A DNA stretch of 10,227 nucleotides from Monoraphidium neglectum (lineage: Eukaryota; Chlorophyta; Chlorophyceae; Sphaeropleales; Selenastraceae), in assembly GCF_000611645.1 (NCBI RefSeq), contig NW_014011467.1:1-10227 (forward strand), given 5' to 3'. Positions 1 to 8,239 of the stretch are shown piece by piece. A program made the position numbers and the translations under genes. A model generated the notes under the pieces. That model saw only the letters and a list, made by a program, of their open reading frames with translations, was not told the DNA's origin and made no database searches. How positions within the stretch are numbered: the stretch's first letter is position 1; every line of letters starts with the position of its first letter.

Positions 1-125
1 GGGCGGGCTGCTGCGCTAAGCGGTGAGGCGGTGCGCGACGTGCAGCGCATGTGAGATCGCGGTGTCAGCGATACTGGAGATCCAGCGGCGGTGCCATGCC
101 CGCAGGAGAGTGCACGCGCACGCAC

Positions 126-382
126 CGGTAGTTGATGAAATTCTTCATGCGTGCGAAGATGCAGCGCGCCACCACAATGGCGTGCACGATGACCGACAGG
201 CCCTCGCGCGTGAGCACCATGTCGGCCGCCGCGCGCGCCGCGTCTGTCGCGCCCTGCACGGCGATGCCCACGTCGGCGCGCTTCAGCGCGGGCGCGTCGT
301 TGACGCCGTCGCCAGTCATGCCGCAGGCGAAGCCCTCCTGGCGCAGCGCCTCCACGATCAGGTACTTGTGCTCGGGGTACAC
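126..382 (-). CDS. PMA: H+-ATPase exon 10 (GDGVND hinge)
   Basis: Codes for residues 538-622 and two bases of an Arg codon. It opens [17 protein letters not shown], contains [20 protein letters not shown] (Mg2+-binding Asp pair of the P domain) and ends RMKNFINY just before M5. The donor is GTGCGT. The next exon should begin left of base 1, because no matching acceptor and M5 sequence are visible at 1-125. Confidence 0.95.
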
Positions 383-1100
383 CTGAGAGCGGTTGCACCG
401 ATGACGTGATTGCTTGGCTTATGAAGTTGTAGCGTCCAAATCCTGCTGCCAAGACCACATCTGACTCACAGACCAAGTTCCTATCGACGCTCCTGTGATC
501 GGCTGCGAGTTGCCACACAAAACAAACAACTTCGTGGCAGCAGCGCGTGCGGTTGCAGGCGCCAACACTCAGCCATCACCCTATGGTCAAACCCGGTCAA
601 ACGTGGCTCACCTGTGCGAAGCCATCGGACTCGAGGATCATCTTGCCATAGTTCTTGCCGAGGTCCTTGGGGATCTTGCCGTCGGCGTCCATGGTGGGCA
701 GGTTGGCGGCGTCGGGGATGTTGGTGCCCAGGCCCAGCTGGCGGGACGTCTCCTTTGCGATGATCTGGTGGTCGCCTGGTGAGTGGTGGCAACGCAGCGC
801 CGGGCGGGGCGAGGCGGACGGAGGGAAGAGGGCTTGGAGGTGCGGGTGCAGGGGGCTGCCGGCAAAGTGTTGAGCACCGGCACAGGCGGCCCAAAAATGC
901 GAGCCGGGGTGGCGACAGCGCCGCCGCCTGCGAGCGAGCATACAGGCGCAGGCTGCTCCGCCTTGCGATACGCACGGCTGCATCAAAGCAGCGAACACTC
1001 AACCTTTACACATGTGCGCGTGCACGCACGCGCACGAGCACGCACGCACGCACACGCGCGCGCACACACACACACACACGCACGCGCGTGCACGCACGCA

Positions 1101-1158
<58 letters not shown>

Positions 1159-4100
1159 AGAGACCTGTTGCAGCCCACCCGTGATCATCTTCACATCCAC
1201 CCCAAGCTTCATTGCGTTCTCAAGGGTCTCCTTGGTGTCGGGGCGCGGCGGGTCCAGGAAAGTCAGGATGCCCAGCATCTGCCACTTGCCCTCGTCGTTT
1301 GTGCGCGCCACCGCGAGGCAGCGGATGCCGCGGCGGCCGAGGTCCATCACCTTCCAGTTAACACGCTTTGCCACCTCCTCCTGGTCGATCTGGGTACCAG
1401 TTCAAATCAAGTCGGTTGCAGGGATTCTTTTTAGATGGTTGTTGTGGAACATCTATATTTTAAGGAAGGACGAGGTCAGCCAAGGTTGCTCGCGGCGCCA
1501 TCTGCTTCTTCGGCGCGACGCAGAGTGGACGTGTGGGCCGTATATAGGCTGTTTTTGCGCCGGCGGCTGTGCCCCTCAAACCCCGCCGGCCCAGCGCCGC
1601 TTAACCACAGTCAAAATCACCTTTAGCAGAGCCCAGCACGCGCCCAAAGCAAGGATCCCCGCGCCGTCAAAGCATAAGCACCCACCTCGATCAGCTTGAG
1701 GATGATGTGGGGGGCGCCCTTGGTGGTCTTGAACACCTTGCCGTCAGGGCCGCGCAGCGTGCCCTCGGTGCGCTTGATGGTGGGGTCGAAGGGCATGAAG
1801 TCGATTTGCTCATAGACGTCCAGGGCCAACAAGTCGGCTGAGGTTAGGACGAGGGTGTCGAGGGCGTCGCGCGGCGGCTCCTTCCACTTGGCGGCGAGGG
1901 CGGCGGCCTGGAGGACGGAGGCCTGGGTGTGGCCTGGGGCCAACGAGTGCGTGCGTTGGGTATGAGGGGTTTGTGTCACCAAGGAAGGGGGCGTACTTAT
2001 GGTTGGGCCAGGCAGGGCGCAATTGTGGTGGAGAGGGCAGGGTGGGGCCAAAGCAAGGGGCGGAGCGAGGCGCAGCAAAATGCCCAGCTGCCTTTTGGGG
2101 CCATGGTCGACCGACACCAGCATGCCGCGCGCAGACGGCTGCGAATCTGGCGCATAGGGGCAGGCCGCAGCCGGCCCGTGCGCGCCCCTCCCGTTGGCCG
2201 CCGCCCGCCGCTCCCGACGGGCGCCTACCGGGCGTGTAGATGGGACAGTCCTCCTGGATCACCATCTTGTTCAGTGTCAGGGTGCCGGTCTTGTCAGAGC
2301 AGAGCATGTTCATGCCCGCCATCTCCTCGATCGACGCCAGGCGCGTCACAATGGCGCCCTCCTGCGACAGCTGCCGCGACCCGAGCGCCAGGGTCGTGGT
2401 GCACACAATCTCGATGGCGATGGGGATCGACGCGACCAGCAGCACGACCGTAAACGAGAGCGCCTCCTTGACAGGCTCCTTGCCGTACCCGATGAGGTAC
2501 CCGAGGGCGGTGACGCACAGCGCGACGGAGAGCACCACCAGGGCGAGCGTGATCTGCATCAGGATCTTCTGGAGGTGGCCCATGCCGTCGGCCTGCTGGA
2601 GCATCGTCGCCGTCTTGCCGAAGAAGGTGTGCTTGCCGGTGAACTGGGTGAGGGCATCAAGGGGCGGGAGTCAGGAAAAACGGGGGCAGTTGCCATGTGA
2701 AAGGGCCGTACAAAATGGGCGAAGCATGCGTTTGCTACAGCTGCGCAAGCCCCGGCGCGTGTGGCGTCGCAGTGATGTCTGGGCAGCTGCCAGGGCGCCG
2801 CACACAGCCTGGAGCGCGGCCCCGAAAGGAACGCGGCGCTGATGATGTCGGCTTGCAGGTCCATGCCTGGGTGGCTGGCGCTGCGCACCTCGACTGTGGC
2901 CTCGACCTCGCCGCGCGTGACGGTGGAGCCCATCTTGGCACTGTCGCCCTGGTACATGGTCACGGGCAGTGACTCGCCGGTGAGGGCTGACTGGTCAACC
3001 TCGATGCGGCCTGAAGGGGTTGGGTTTGGGGTGAGGTTTGGGGGTGGGTTTGAGGTTGGGTTTGGGTTTGGGTTTGGGTTTGGGTTTGGGTTTGGGTTTG
3101 GGGTTTGGGGTGCGGTTGGAGTGGGGTGTGGGGTGGGGCGTGGCAAGTGGCCACCAGGGGTCGCGGGTTGGGGGTTGGAAAAACCCTCACCCCTGATGAC
3201 TAGGGGCTTTTTGTGAGATTGGGGACATTGACCGTGCACCAATCTTCCAGCTGCAGGGCAGCTGTGGCGGAGGAAAGAAGCCGAGCTCGCAGGTGCTGTG
3301 TGTGCGCGACGCCTGCCACGCCCTGGAAGCGAATGCCAAGGAACAGGCCCACCAGCAAACCACTGTGCGTGCCCTGTCCGATGTATGTCGTATCCCAAGC
3401 GCGTGGCCAGGGGCGCACCGTGGTTGACTATGCAGTCCGCGGGGATGCTGCTGCCGGCGGCGAGCAGCACCAGATCGCCGGGCACGAGGTTGGCGGCGTC
3501 GAGGTTCTGCCACTGGCCGTCGCGCTTGCAGGTCGCAGTGGGCTTGAGGGAGGCCTTGAGCGCCGCCACGGCGTCGGCGGCCTTCACGGTCTCATACCTT
3601 GGATTGATTTTGTAACGTTTGCGGGAATCATGCTACGCACAGTCAGCAGGATACCTTCAGCACATGCTTTCTTAACTGCGCTGCTGGCACGGCCACGCGA
3701 CCCCAGGCATGCACAGAGCAACTAGCCCATGTGCTCGCAGCCACAGCGACGGCTGCGGCCGGCGGGATGAGCCGAGGTGGATCGCACCATCCGAGGAAAG
3801 CGTTGATGAACTGGATGGCCATTAGGATGGCAAAGTCGATCCAGTGCTCCAGGGCGAGCATGATAATGATGGCGATCCAGATCATGATGGGCATCGGCTG
3901 GATGAGCTGCGGCCATGACGATGCAGACCAGTGGGCAATGGAGGAGCAGTTGCGGGTGAGATCTGGGCACATGCACAGGGTCCTGACATCCGGGTACACC
4001 CTGGTCCGTACGTGCGGATTGAGCATTCCAGAAAGCATTGGGGCGGCCCGCCAATGGCGGTGCACATTCTGGGGCGAGTGCGCAGGCGGCAAAGCAGAAG

Positions 4101-4756
4101 GGAGGACCGGCACAGTGCGCCTGACGGTTGCAAGTGCACGATTACATGATTTGCGGGCAACCGTGCGAAAGCAGCCCCGAAGCCAGGCCTGGTGGCTCCA
4201 GGCGAATTCACAAGCTGAAGCGACGATGCAGACACACTCCCCTCGCCTAGACACAGAGGGGCGCCTGCTGGACGGCATGTGCTATGCAATCGCACCATCT
4301 TGAGGAAGATGAGCCACTTGGGAGTGGTCTTCTCCTCCAGCTCGTTGCGGCCCCATTCCTGGATGAGCGCCTCGGCCTCTGCGGGGGCCCAGGTTTTTCG
4401 CGGGAGGGGAACATGCACCGCGCTGCTGGTCATGTGGCCGGGTCAGGTGAGTGTGGTAGCAGGGTGTGTGCACAGCAGCAAAGGCCTGGCGGGCCTGGAA
4501 CGGATGAGCCCCGGGCCAATTGGCCTCTGGACACATCACAAAATGTTCGGATGGTTCAGGTCACGGACCCCGTGCCTCTGTGCTGTGGCGGGCCCACCTG
4601 GCCCGCGGCTGATCCGTGTCGGCGACACCCGAACACTTGCACCCTGCACAATGACATTCAACCATCAACACACAAAGAATGCTCACCAGCCGTGGTGAAG
4701 CCCTTGCCCGGCACAAATTCCTTGGTCGGGCCATCGGATTTGTTGTCTTCTCCCAT
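126..4756 (-). CDS. PMA: Plasma-membrane H+-ATPase (P3A-type), 3'-truncated by the window edge, 10 exons
   Basis: Proton-pumping P-type ATPase: hydrolyses ATP through an aspartyl-phosphate intermediate and exports H+ across the plasma membrane, energising secondary transport. The exons are 4687-4756, 4296-4378, 3788-3906, 3419-3597, 3010-2889, 2643-2229, 1933-1686, 1389-1179, 775-612 and 382-126. All introns are GT-AG and phases match at every join, giving 622 residues plus a split Arg codon. Visible landmarks are M1/M2 at about 55-90, TGES at 161-164, M3 at about 218-242, M4 with PIAIEIV at about 250-275, CSDKTGTL with phospho-acceptor Asp308, KGAPH at 401-405, DPPRPD at 458-463 and [11 protein letters not shown] at about 561-571. 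All catalytic motifs are intact. Family members have about 900-1100 residues, so M5-M10 and the C-terminal regulatory region lie beyond base 1. The ATG has A at -3 and G at +4. The M4 and phosphorylation-site surroundings resemble green-algal and protist pumps more than land-plant AHA proteins. The symbol is the general family symbol; the copy number in this genome is unknown. Confidence 0.96.
612..775 (-). CDS. PMA: H+-ATPase exon 9 (P domain)
   Basis: Completes Gly483, giving [11 protein letters not shown], where relatives usually have TGDQLAIAKET. It then codes for [13 protein letters not shown] and ends ESDGFAQ (residue 537). The insert [18 protein letters not shown] fits the variable region between these motifs in algal pumps. 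The donor is GTGAGC (phase 0). Confidence 0.95.
1007..1158. repeat. Alternating purine-pyrimidine tract with (CA)23, inside H+-ATPase intron 8
   Basis: About 150 bases of almost uninterrupted purine-pyrimidine alternation: mixed CA/CG steps, then CA repeated 23 times without a break at 1105-1150. In the sense of the pump transcript it is a GT/GC-rich run starting about 20 bases after the intron 8 donor (776-1178 is the intron). Such tracts are typical Z-DNA-prone microsatellites and are expected to vary in length between strains. Confidence 0.97.
1179..1389 (-). CDS. PMA: H+-ATPase exon 8 (N/P-domain hinge, DPPR motif)
   Basis: Codes for residues 413-482 plus one base of Gly483. It contains [12 protein letters not shown], the [12 protein letters not shown] segment that joins the N and P domains, and GVDVKMITG. 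The acceptor is TACCCAG and the donor is GTGGGC. A long GT-rich tract begins about 20 bases into the next intron. Confidence 0.95.
1686..1933 (-). CDS. PMA: H+-ATPase exon 7 (nucleotide-binding domain)
   Basis: Completes Gly330 and codes for residues 331-412. Landmarks are [16 protein letters not shown] and [13 protein letters not shown]; the Lys of KGAPH lines the ATP pocket in P-type ATPases. The acceptor is GGCCCCAG and the donor is GTGGGT (phase 0). Confidence 0.95.
2229..2643 (-). CDS. PMA: H+-ATPase exon 6 (M3, M4, phosphorylation site)
   Basis: The longest pump exon in the window, coding for 138 residues (192-329) plus one base. It starts [12 protein letters not shown], then M3 ([17 protein letters not shown]), M4 with [11 protein letters not shown], and [20 protein letters not shown] carrying phospho-acceptor Asp308. 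It ends QEDCPIYTP. The donor is GTAGGC, the only non-GTG donor of this gene in the window. Confidence 0.97.
2889..3010 (-). CDS. PMA: H+-ATPase exon 5 (TGES dephosphorylation loop)
   Basis: Completes Gly151, then codes for 40 residues containing [14 protein letters not shown]. The TGES Glu163 is the A-domain residue that activates water for dephosphorylation in this family. The exon ends GEVEATVE before the donor GTGCGC (phase 0). The acceptor CCCCTTCAG follows an unusually C-rich, T-poor tract that contains the TTTGGG array on the opposite strand. Confidence 0.94.
3061..3110 (+). repeat. TTTGGG hexamer array, inside H+-ATPase intron 4
   Basis: Six perfect TTTGGG units at 3061-3096 are followed by two TTTGGGG units to 3110, with degenerate copies on both sides (about 3010-3190 is G/T-rich throughout). 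The G-rich strand is the template strand of the pump gene, so the transcript carries CCCAAA units about 50-100 bases before the intron 4 acceptor. Runs of three or more G spaced by TTT could form a G-quadruplex. Confidence 0.95.
3419..3597 (-). CDS. PMA: H+-ATPase exon 4 (actuator domain, VPGD motif)
   Basis: The first base completes Trp91, giving the expected GWYE at the end of M2. It then codes for A-domain residues to 150, including [19 protein letters not shown] and [20 protein letters not shown]. The acceptor is CCAAG and the donor is GTGCGC (phase 1). Confidence 0.94.
3788..3906 (-). CDS. PMA: H+-ATPase exon 3 (membrane segments M1 and M2)
   Basis: Codes for residues 52-90 and two bases of Trp91. 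The segment runs from [12 protein letters not shown], typical of the M1 start in H+-ATPases, through [19 protein letters not shown], the M2 helix. The acceptor is GGCCGCAG and the donor is GTGCGA (phase 2). Confidence 0.94.
4296..4378 (-). CDS. PMA: H+-ATPase exon 2 (start of actuator domain)
   Basis: This exon completes the split Glu codon, then codes for 27 residues including [14 protein letters not shown], the very conserved G-x-N-E-L-E/x-E/x-K segment before M1 in P3A pumps. The acceptor is CCCGCAG and the donor is GTGCGA (phase 0). Confidence 0.92.
4687..4756 (-). CDS. PMA: H+-ATPase exon 1 (start codon, cytosolic N-terminus)
   Basis: The start codon is at 4756-4754 in an AAACGATGG context. 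The exon codes for 23 residues beginning [10 protein letters not shown] and ending GKGFTTA, a hydrophilic cytosolic leader, plus the first base of a Glu codon. The donor is GTGAGC (phase 1). The Gly-(Leu/Phe)-(Thr/Ser) start of the P3A core seen in relatives is matched by GKGFTTAEAEAL across the junction, which supports both the start and the splice. Confidence 0.85.
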
Positions 4757-6165
4757 CGTTTCTAAGGACCAAGAGAACCGATTGAAGTAATCGATGGATC
4801 GCTAAAGCGCTGCCACCAAATGAAGGCCGTGACGGGCCGAAGAATGGACCCGTCAACGCAGCCTGGTGACTACGAGGCTGACTGACATGAGAGCACGGCA
4901 CTGCAATCCTCCCATATTTTATTAATTTGAGGTAGATTTCACAACCTTTAGACGTGGAGTCACGGTCAAACAACCATACCGGCAGTCACTCTGTCACCAT
5001 CGGTGGTCCACCGTCAGGGGCGTGAGTGGTTTCGAGTGCGCAAGCGGCACCCACTAAAAGTACCGTGTTGATGCGACTTGGGCTGCTTTAGTGACGTGTG
5101 GTAATAAATCGGGCTTGTTGCCCGCCCTGCAGCGTTAGCACCAGCCCTGTGCGCAACTGCAACAGCGCGGGCGCGACAGTACCGCGGCGGCGGGTGACTA
5201 AGCCGCAACTTGTTTTCTCACTGCCTGCTATTTGTAGGTATACCCCACTCTCCTCGAGATTCTGCTGCTTGCCTCATCTGCCATATACGGTGTCTACGGT
5301 GGTGACCACCCCAGGCGCCCCACAGTCAACATACTGCATGCAACGGAGTTTCTCCGTAGCTAGGGAGACTTGAAAGCTTTGCCGCTTGTGCTGCTGGCAA
5401 AATCCACACCGACATGTGGCTGCAGCACGACCATGCGCACAAATGCTCGCCGACGTGCGGCTTCCGTGGAGACAGGCTCGGCACGCCCCCGCCGCAGCTT
5501 GCACTGGAACGGCTCACATGCCCGACCTGTGTGACCCAGAACACGGATCAATCTCCTGTAAAGGCCGTCCGTGCCGCTACGACGCGGGCATATGACGCTG
5601 CTGGCCGGCTGGAAACATGACCGACGCGCCAATGGTGCTGCGCCATCCCTGCGTGGTGAGTGTCAAGCACTCTCCCATGCAGGGGCACCCCCACCTTGCA
5701 TACGTCAGGTTGCGTCGCCTTACTTTACCTGCCTCCCATCATCAAATCAAATCACACATATCTACGCAAGGTTCTGGACAGACCATGTGCGGCCACTCCC
5801 AATCACGACGAGTGGCGGCGGCCTCGACGACCGCAACTGATGGGAAACTCGCTCCAAGCAGGGCCACAGAGACCTTACTGCATACACATGTACGTCCCAC
5901 TACTGGCACCCCTTTCGCCGCTCCGACTGGCAACGAGCTGCGCCGTGTGTGTCTGCAAGCCGCACCACCTGCAATGCAACAGCAACAGACTGTGTTGCCA
6001 GCAAACCAGAGAACAGCGTGCGCACCCTTGTGAGGCGCCCAGGCAACAGCGCGAGTCGCGCGGGAAACAGCATCACAGCACCAGCGCCTATCCTCTCAAT
6101 ATTGTGCGCGGCGCCGTGGTCCGAGGCCGCCCTGCCCGTGCCGGACACGTGCCCAGGCGCCGCGC
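4757..6165. other. Intergenic region without a convincing gene
   Basis: This region lies between the pump start codon and the stop of the next minus-strand gene. Open frames are short on both strands and show no recognisable domain or consistent splice pairing. The left part should hold the pump's leader and promoter; the right part should hold the 3' untranslated region of the upstream gene. I saw no minus-strand TGTAA, the usual green-algal polyadenylation signal, anywhere here. An AATAAA on the minus strand overlaps the AT-rich stretch near 4920. Small dyads occur at 5298-5310 and 5343-5357. Confidence 0.6.
4913..4925 (-). promoter_or_regulatory. Possible TATA-like element of the H+-ATPase gene
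   Basis: On the minus strand this reads as an AT-rich TAATAAAATATGG stretch, isolated in GC-rich surroundings, about 160 bases before the pump ATG. Initiation some 30 bases downstream would leave a leader of roughly 130 bases. It could equally be an AATAAA polyadenylation signal for the upstream gene, so the assignment is weak. Confidence 0.3.
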
Positions 6166-8239
6166 TCAGAACGCCGTGCAGGGCGGCGCCGTCGGGGCGT
6201 CGGCGGCGCGGCGCGGCGGGAACTGCGGCTCGCCGGCCGAGCATGCCGCCGCATCCCCAAACCCATGCTCGCATTGCATCCACCTCGCGCCCGCCGGCGT
6301 CCACGCCGCTGCCCAGCTTGCGGCAGGCCCGGCCCATACATGCCAGGCGGGTGCGGTATGGCGAGGCGGATCAAACCCCAGCGCAACCGCCGGGCGCTGC
6401 GGAGGCGCGGCGCTTGGCGTCGCCGCCGGCGCCGCGGCGGCCGGGGCCGGGGAGGGGGCGCCCTCTGAAGACAGGCGGCGGAAGGTGTCGACGCGCGCCT
6501 TCCCGCCAGGAAGCTTCTTGGCCGCGGCGGCGCGCGTGCCCGCGGCCGCGGACGGCCGTCGCTGCACGCGGTCGCGCACTCGCGCGTCCGCGGCCGAGGC
6601 CGCTGCAGCACGTGCAGCCCCAGCCTCCTCCTCGTCCGAGGAGTCAGTCGTGCGGTCTTGCGTCCGGCCTCGCGCGACAGCGTCCAGGCGCGCGGCGAGC
6701 TGGGTCGCAGCGGCCGCGGACGCGCGGCCGCGCCGCCAGCGCGCCGCTGCATCCTCCGCCTGGGGCCCCGCTCCACGGACGTTTGCCGGCGCCGGTAGCG
6801 ACAGCGGGTGGCTGAACGGCGGCAAGCGGACGGCGTACGCGGCGCGCGAATGCGCGCGCGCCAGCGCCGGCGGCGTCCCAGCCCCTGCATCTGCCTGCTG
6901 CTTTCGAGGCCGCAGCCCCTCTGAAGCGGGCGGCAGCTCGATTTTCGGGTACCCGTGCTTGAATGAGAGGCTGGCGGAGCCAGCTGGCACGCTCAGAGGG
7001 GCCCCAAACCCTTCAATCGCGCGGTCGCTGCCTCCGCCGTCGCCCCCACCCGCCCTTCCCTCCTGCGCGGACGAGTCCCAGCGCCTGGGCAGCGCCGGGC
7101 GCACCAGCGCCGCTCCGCCAGAGGATGCGCCCAGCCCCTCTGGCCCCGCGGCGGCCGCGCCCGCCGGCGCAGCGCGGGCGCCGGCGCCGCTGCTGCCGCT
7201 GCTGCCCCCGCACAGGCGCGGCGTCGGCATCTCCAGGAGTGCCTGCTCGCCTTTCGCCGAGCCTGCCAGGAACGGCGCGAACGATTCAAACCGGCTGTCC
7301 GACAGCCTCTCACCCAGCGGCGACCCCCGCCGGCGGCCGCCAGAGCCGCCGGCCGCCTCCCCTCCGCCAGCGCCTTCTGACGGCGTCCCGCGGGCGTTGA
7401 TCGTGCTGCCGCCGCCGCCGCCGCCGCCGAGGGCGGCCAGCAGCAGCGCGTCCTGCTCCGCGTCGGCCGCCGTCTGCCGCGCGAGCGCCATCAGCAGCTG
7501 CGCGTTCGCGGCGCGGCGCTCGGCCCCATGGCGCGCGAGCTCTTCCAGCAGGCCCACCTCCGTGCCTTGCTCGTGGCCGCCGCCGCCGCCGCCGCCGCTG
7601 CCGTCGCCTGAGGCCGCCGGCGGATCAGCCGCGGGGCCGCTCCTTGCACCGCGGCCCGCGCTCGTGCCCGCGCCCGCGCCCGCTCCAGCTTGCTGCTGCT
7701 GCCGCCGCGACCGCGGGTCGCCGTGGGCGGGGCCCGTCGACTCCGCGTTGAGCGACTGCGGCGCCTCGATCCCTGCCGCCGCCGCCACTGCCTGCTCCAG
7801 CGTGCCGACGCGCTCCCGCACGTCGCCCGCGTCGCCGGCCGCAATCCATGCCGGGCAGTGCGCCCGCGCCCTGTCGCCATGGTCTTGCGCGGCGCCGGGT
7901 GTCGGCGAAGGCTCCGCATCCGCGGCGCCAGCGGGGTGGAGGGGCTCGGACAGGCGCAGGCGGGCAGCGAGGTGGCCTCTCGACCTCGTGAGGGGAGAAA
8001 AGGAGGCGGCCTGCAGATGCGCCGCCGCCGGCCTCAACGGCTCGGCCTCGGCTGCGCCGCCGCCAGAGCTCGTCGACTCTCCGCTCGCCCCGCTGGCGCC
8101 GCCCATGCTGGAGGCCGCCGCGCTCGCGCCCCCGCCGCCCGCGCTTAACGCTTTGCTGCCGCGTCCTTTGATGCTGCGCGACAGCTTCTCGGAAATCCGC
8201 TGCGCAAAGTCCCTGGGCTTTGCCTTTGAGTCCTGGACC
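6166..8239 (-). CDS. Unknown gene, 690-codon terminal exon, low complexity
   Basis: The acceptor CGCCTGCAG is followed by a single G that completes the Thr codon of the previous exon, then VQDSKAKPRDFAQRISEKL. The rest is long, Ala/Gly/Ser/Pro-rich and probably disordered. Gly7 tracts are encoded by GGC-type repeats at 7576-7598 and 7408-7429. No stop interrupts more than 2 kb. A hidden intron near the 3' end cannot be excluded. Confidence 0.72.

Noticed and set aside
1536..1550. TATATAG stretch on the plus strand as a promoter
   Set aside because: It lies in pump intron 7, with no coding frame downstream on the plus strand.
779..1699. 306-codon plus-strand frame rich in Thr/His/Arg
   Set aside because: It is a read-through of the CA microsatellite and of pump exon 8 in antisense; exon 8 on the minus strand has clear ATPase motifs.
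3054..3110. TTTGGG array as a telomere or interstitial telomere
   Set aside because: Green-algal telomeres are TTTAGGG, TTTTAGGG or TTAGGG; this hexamer lacks the A and sits inside an intron with degenerate flanks, so it is better called a microsatellite.
5360..5632. 90-codon minus-strand frame with several Cys residues
   Set aside because: It has no ATG at its head, no clear splice partners and no recognisable zinc-binding spacing.
5617..5700. Plus-strand ATG with a GTGAGT donor and a CAG acceptor nearby
   Set aside because: The implied intron would be about 30 bases, too short for splicing, and the flanking frames have no coding character.
6096..6890. Arg-rich alternative frames on both strands
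   Set aside because: They are shifted readings of the GC-rich terminal exon; high Arg/Pro content is the expected shadow of Ala/Gly codons.
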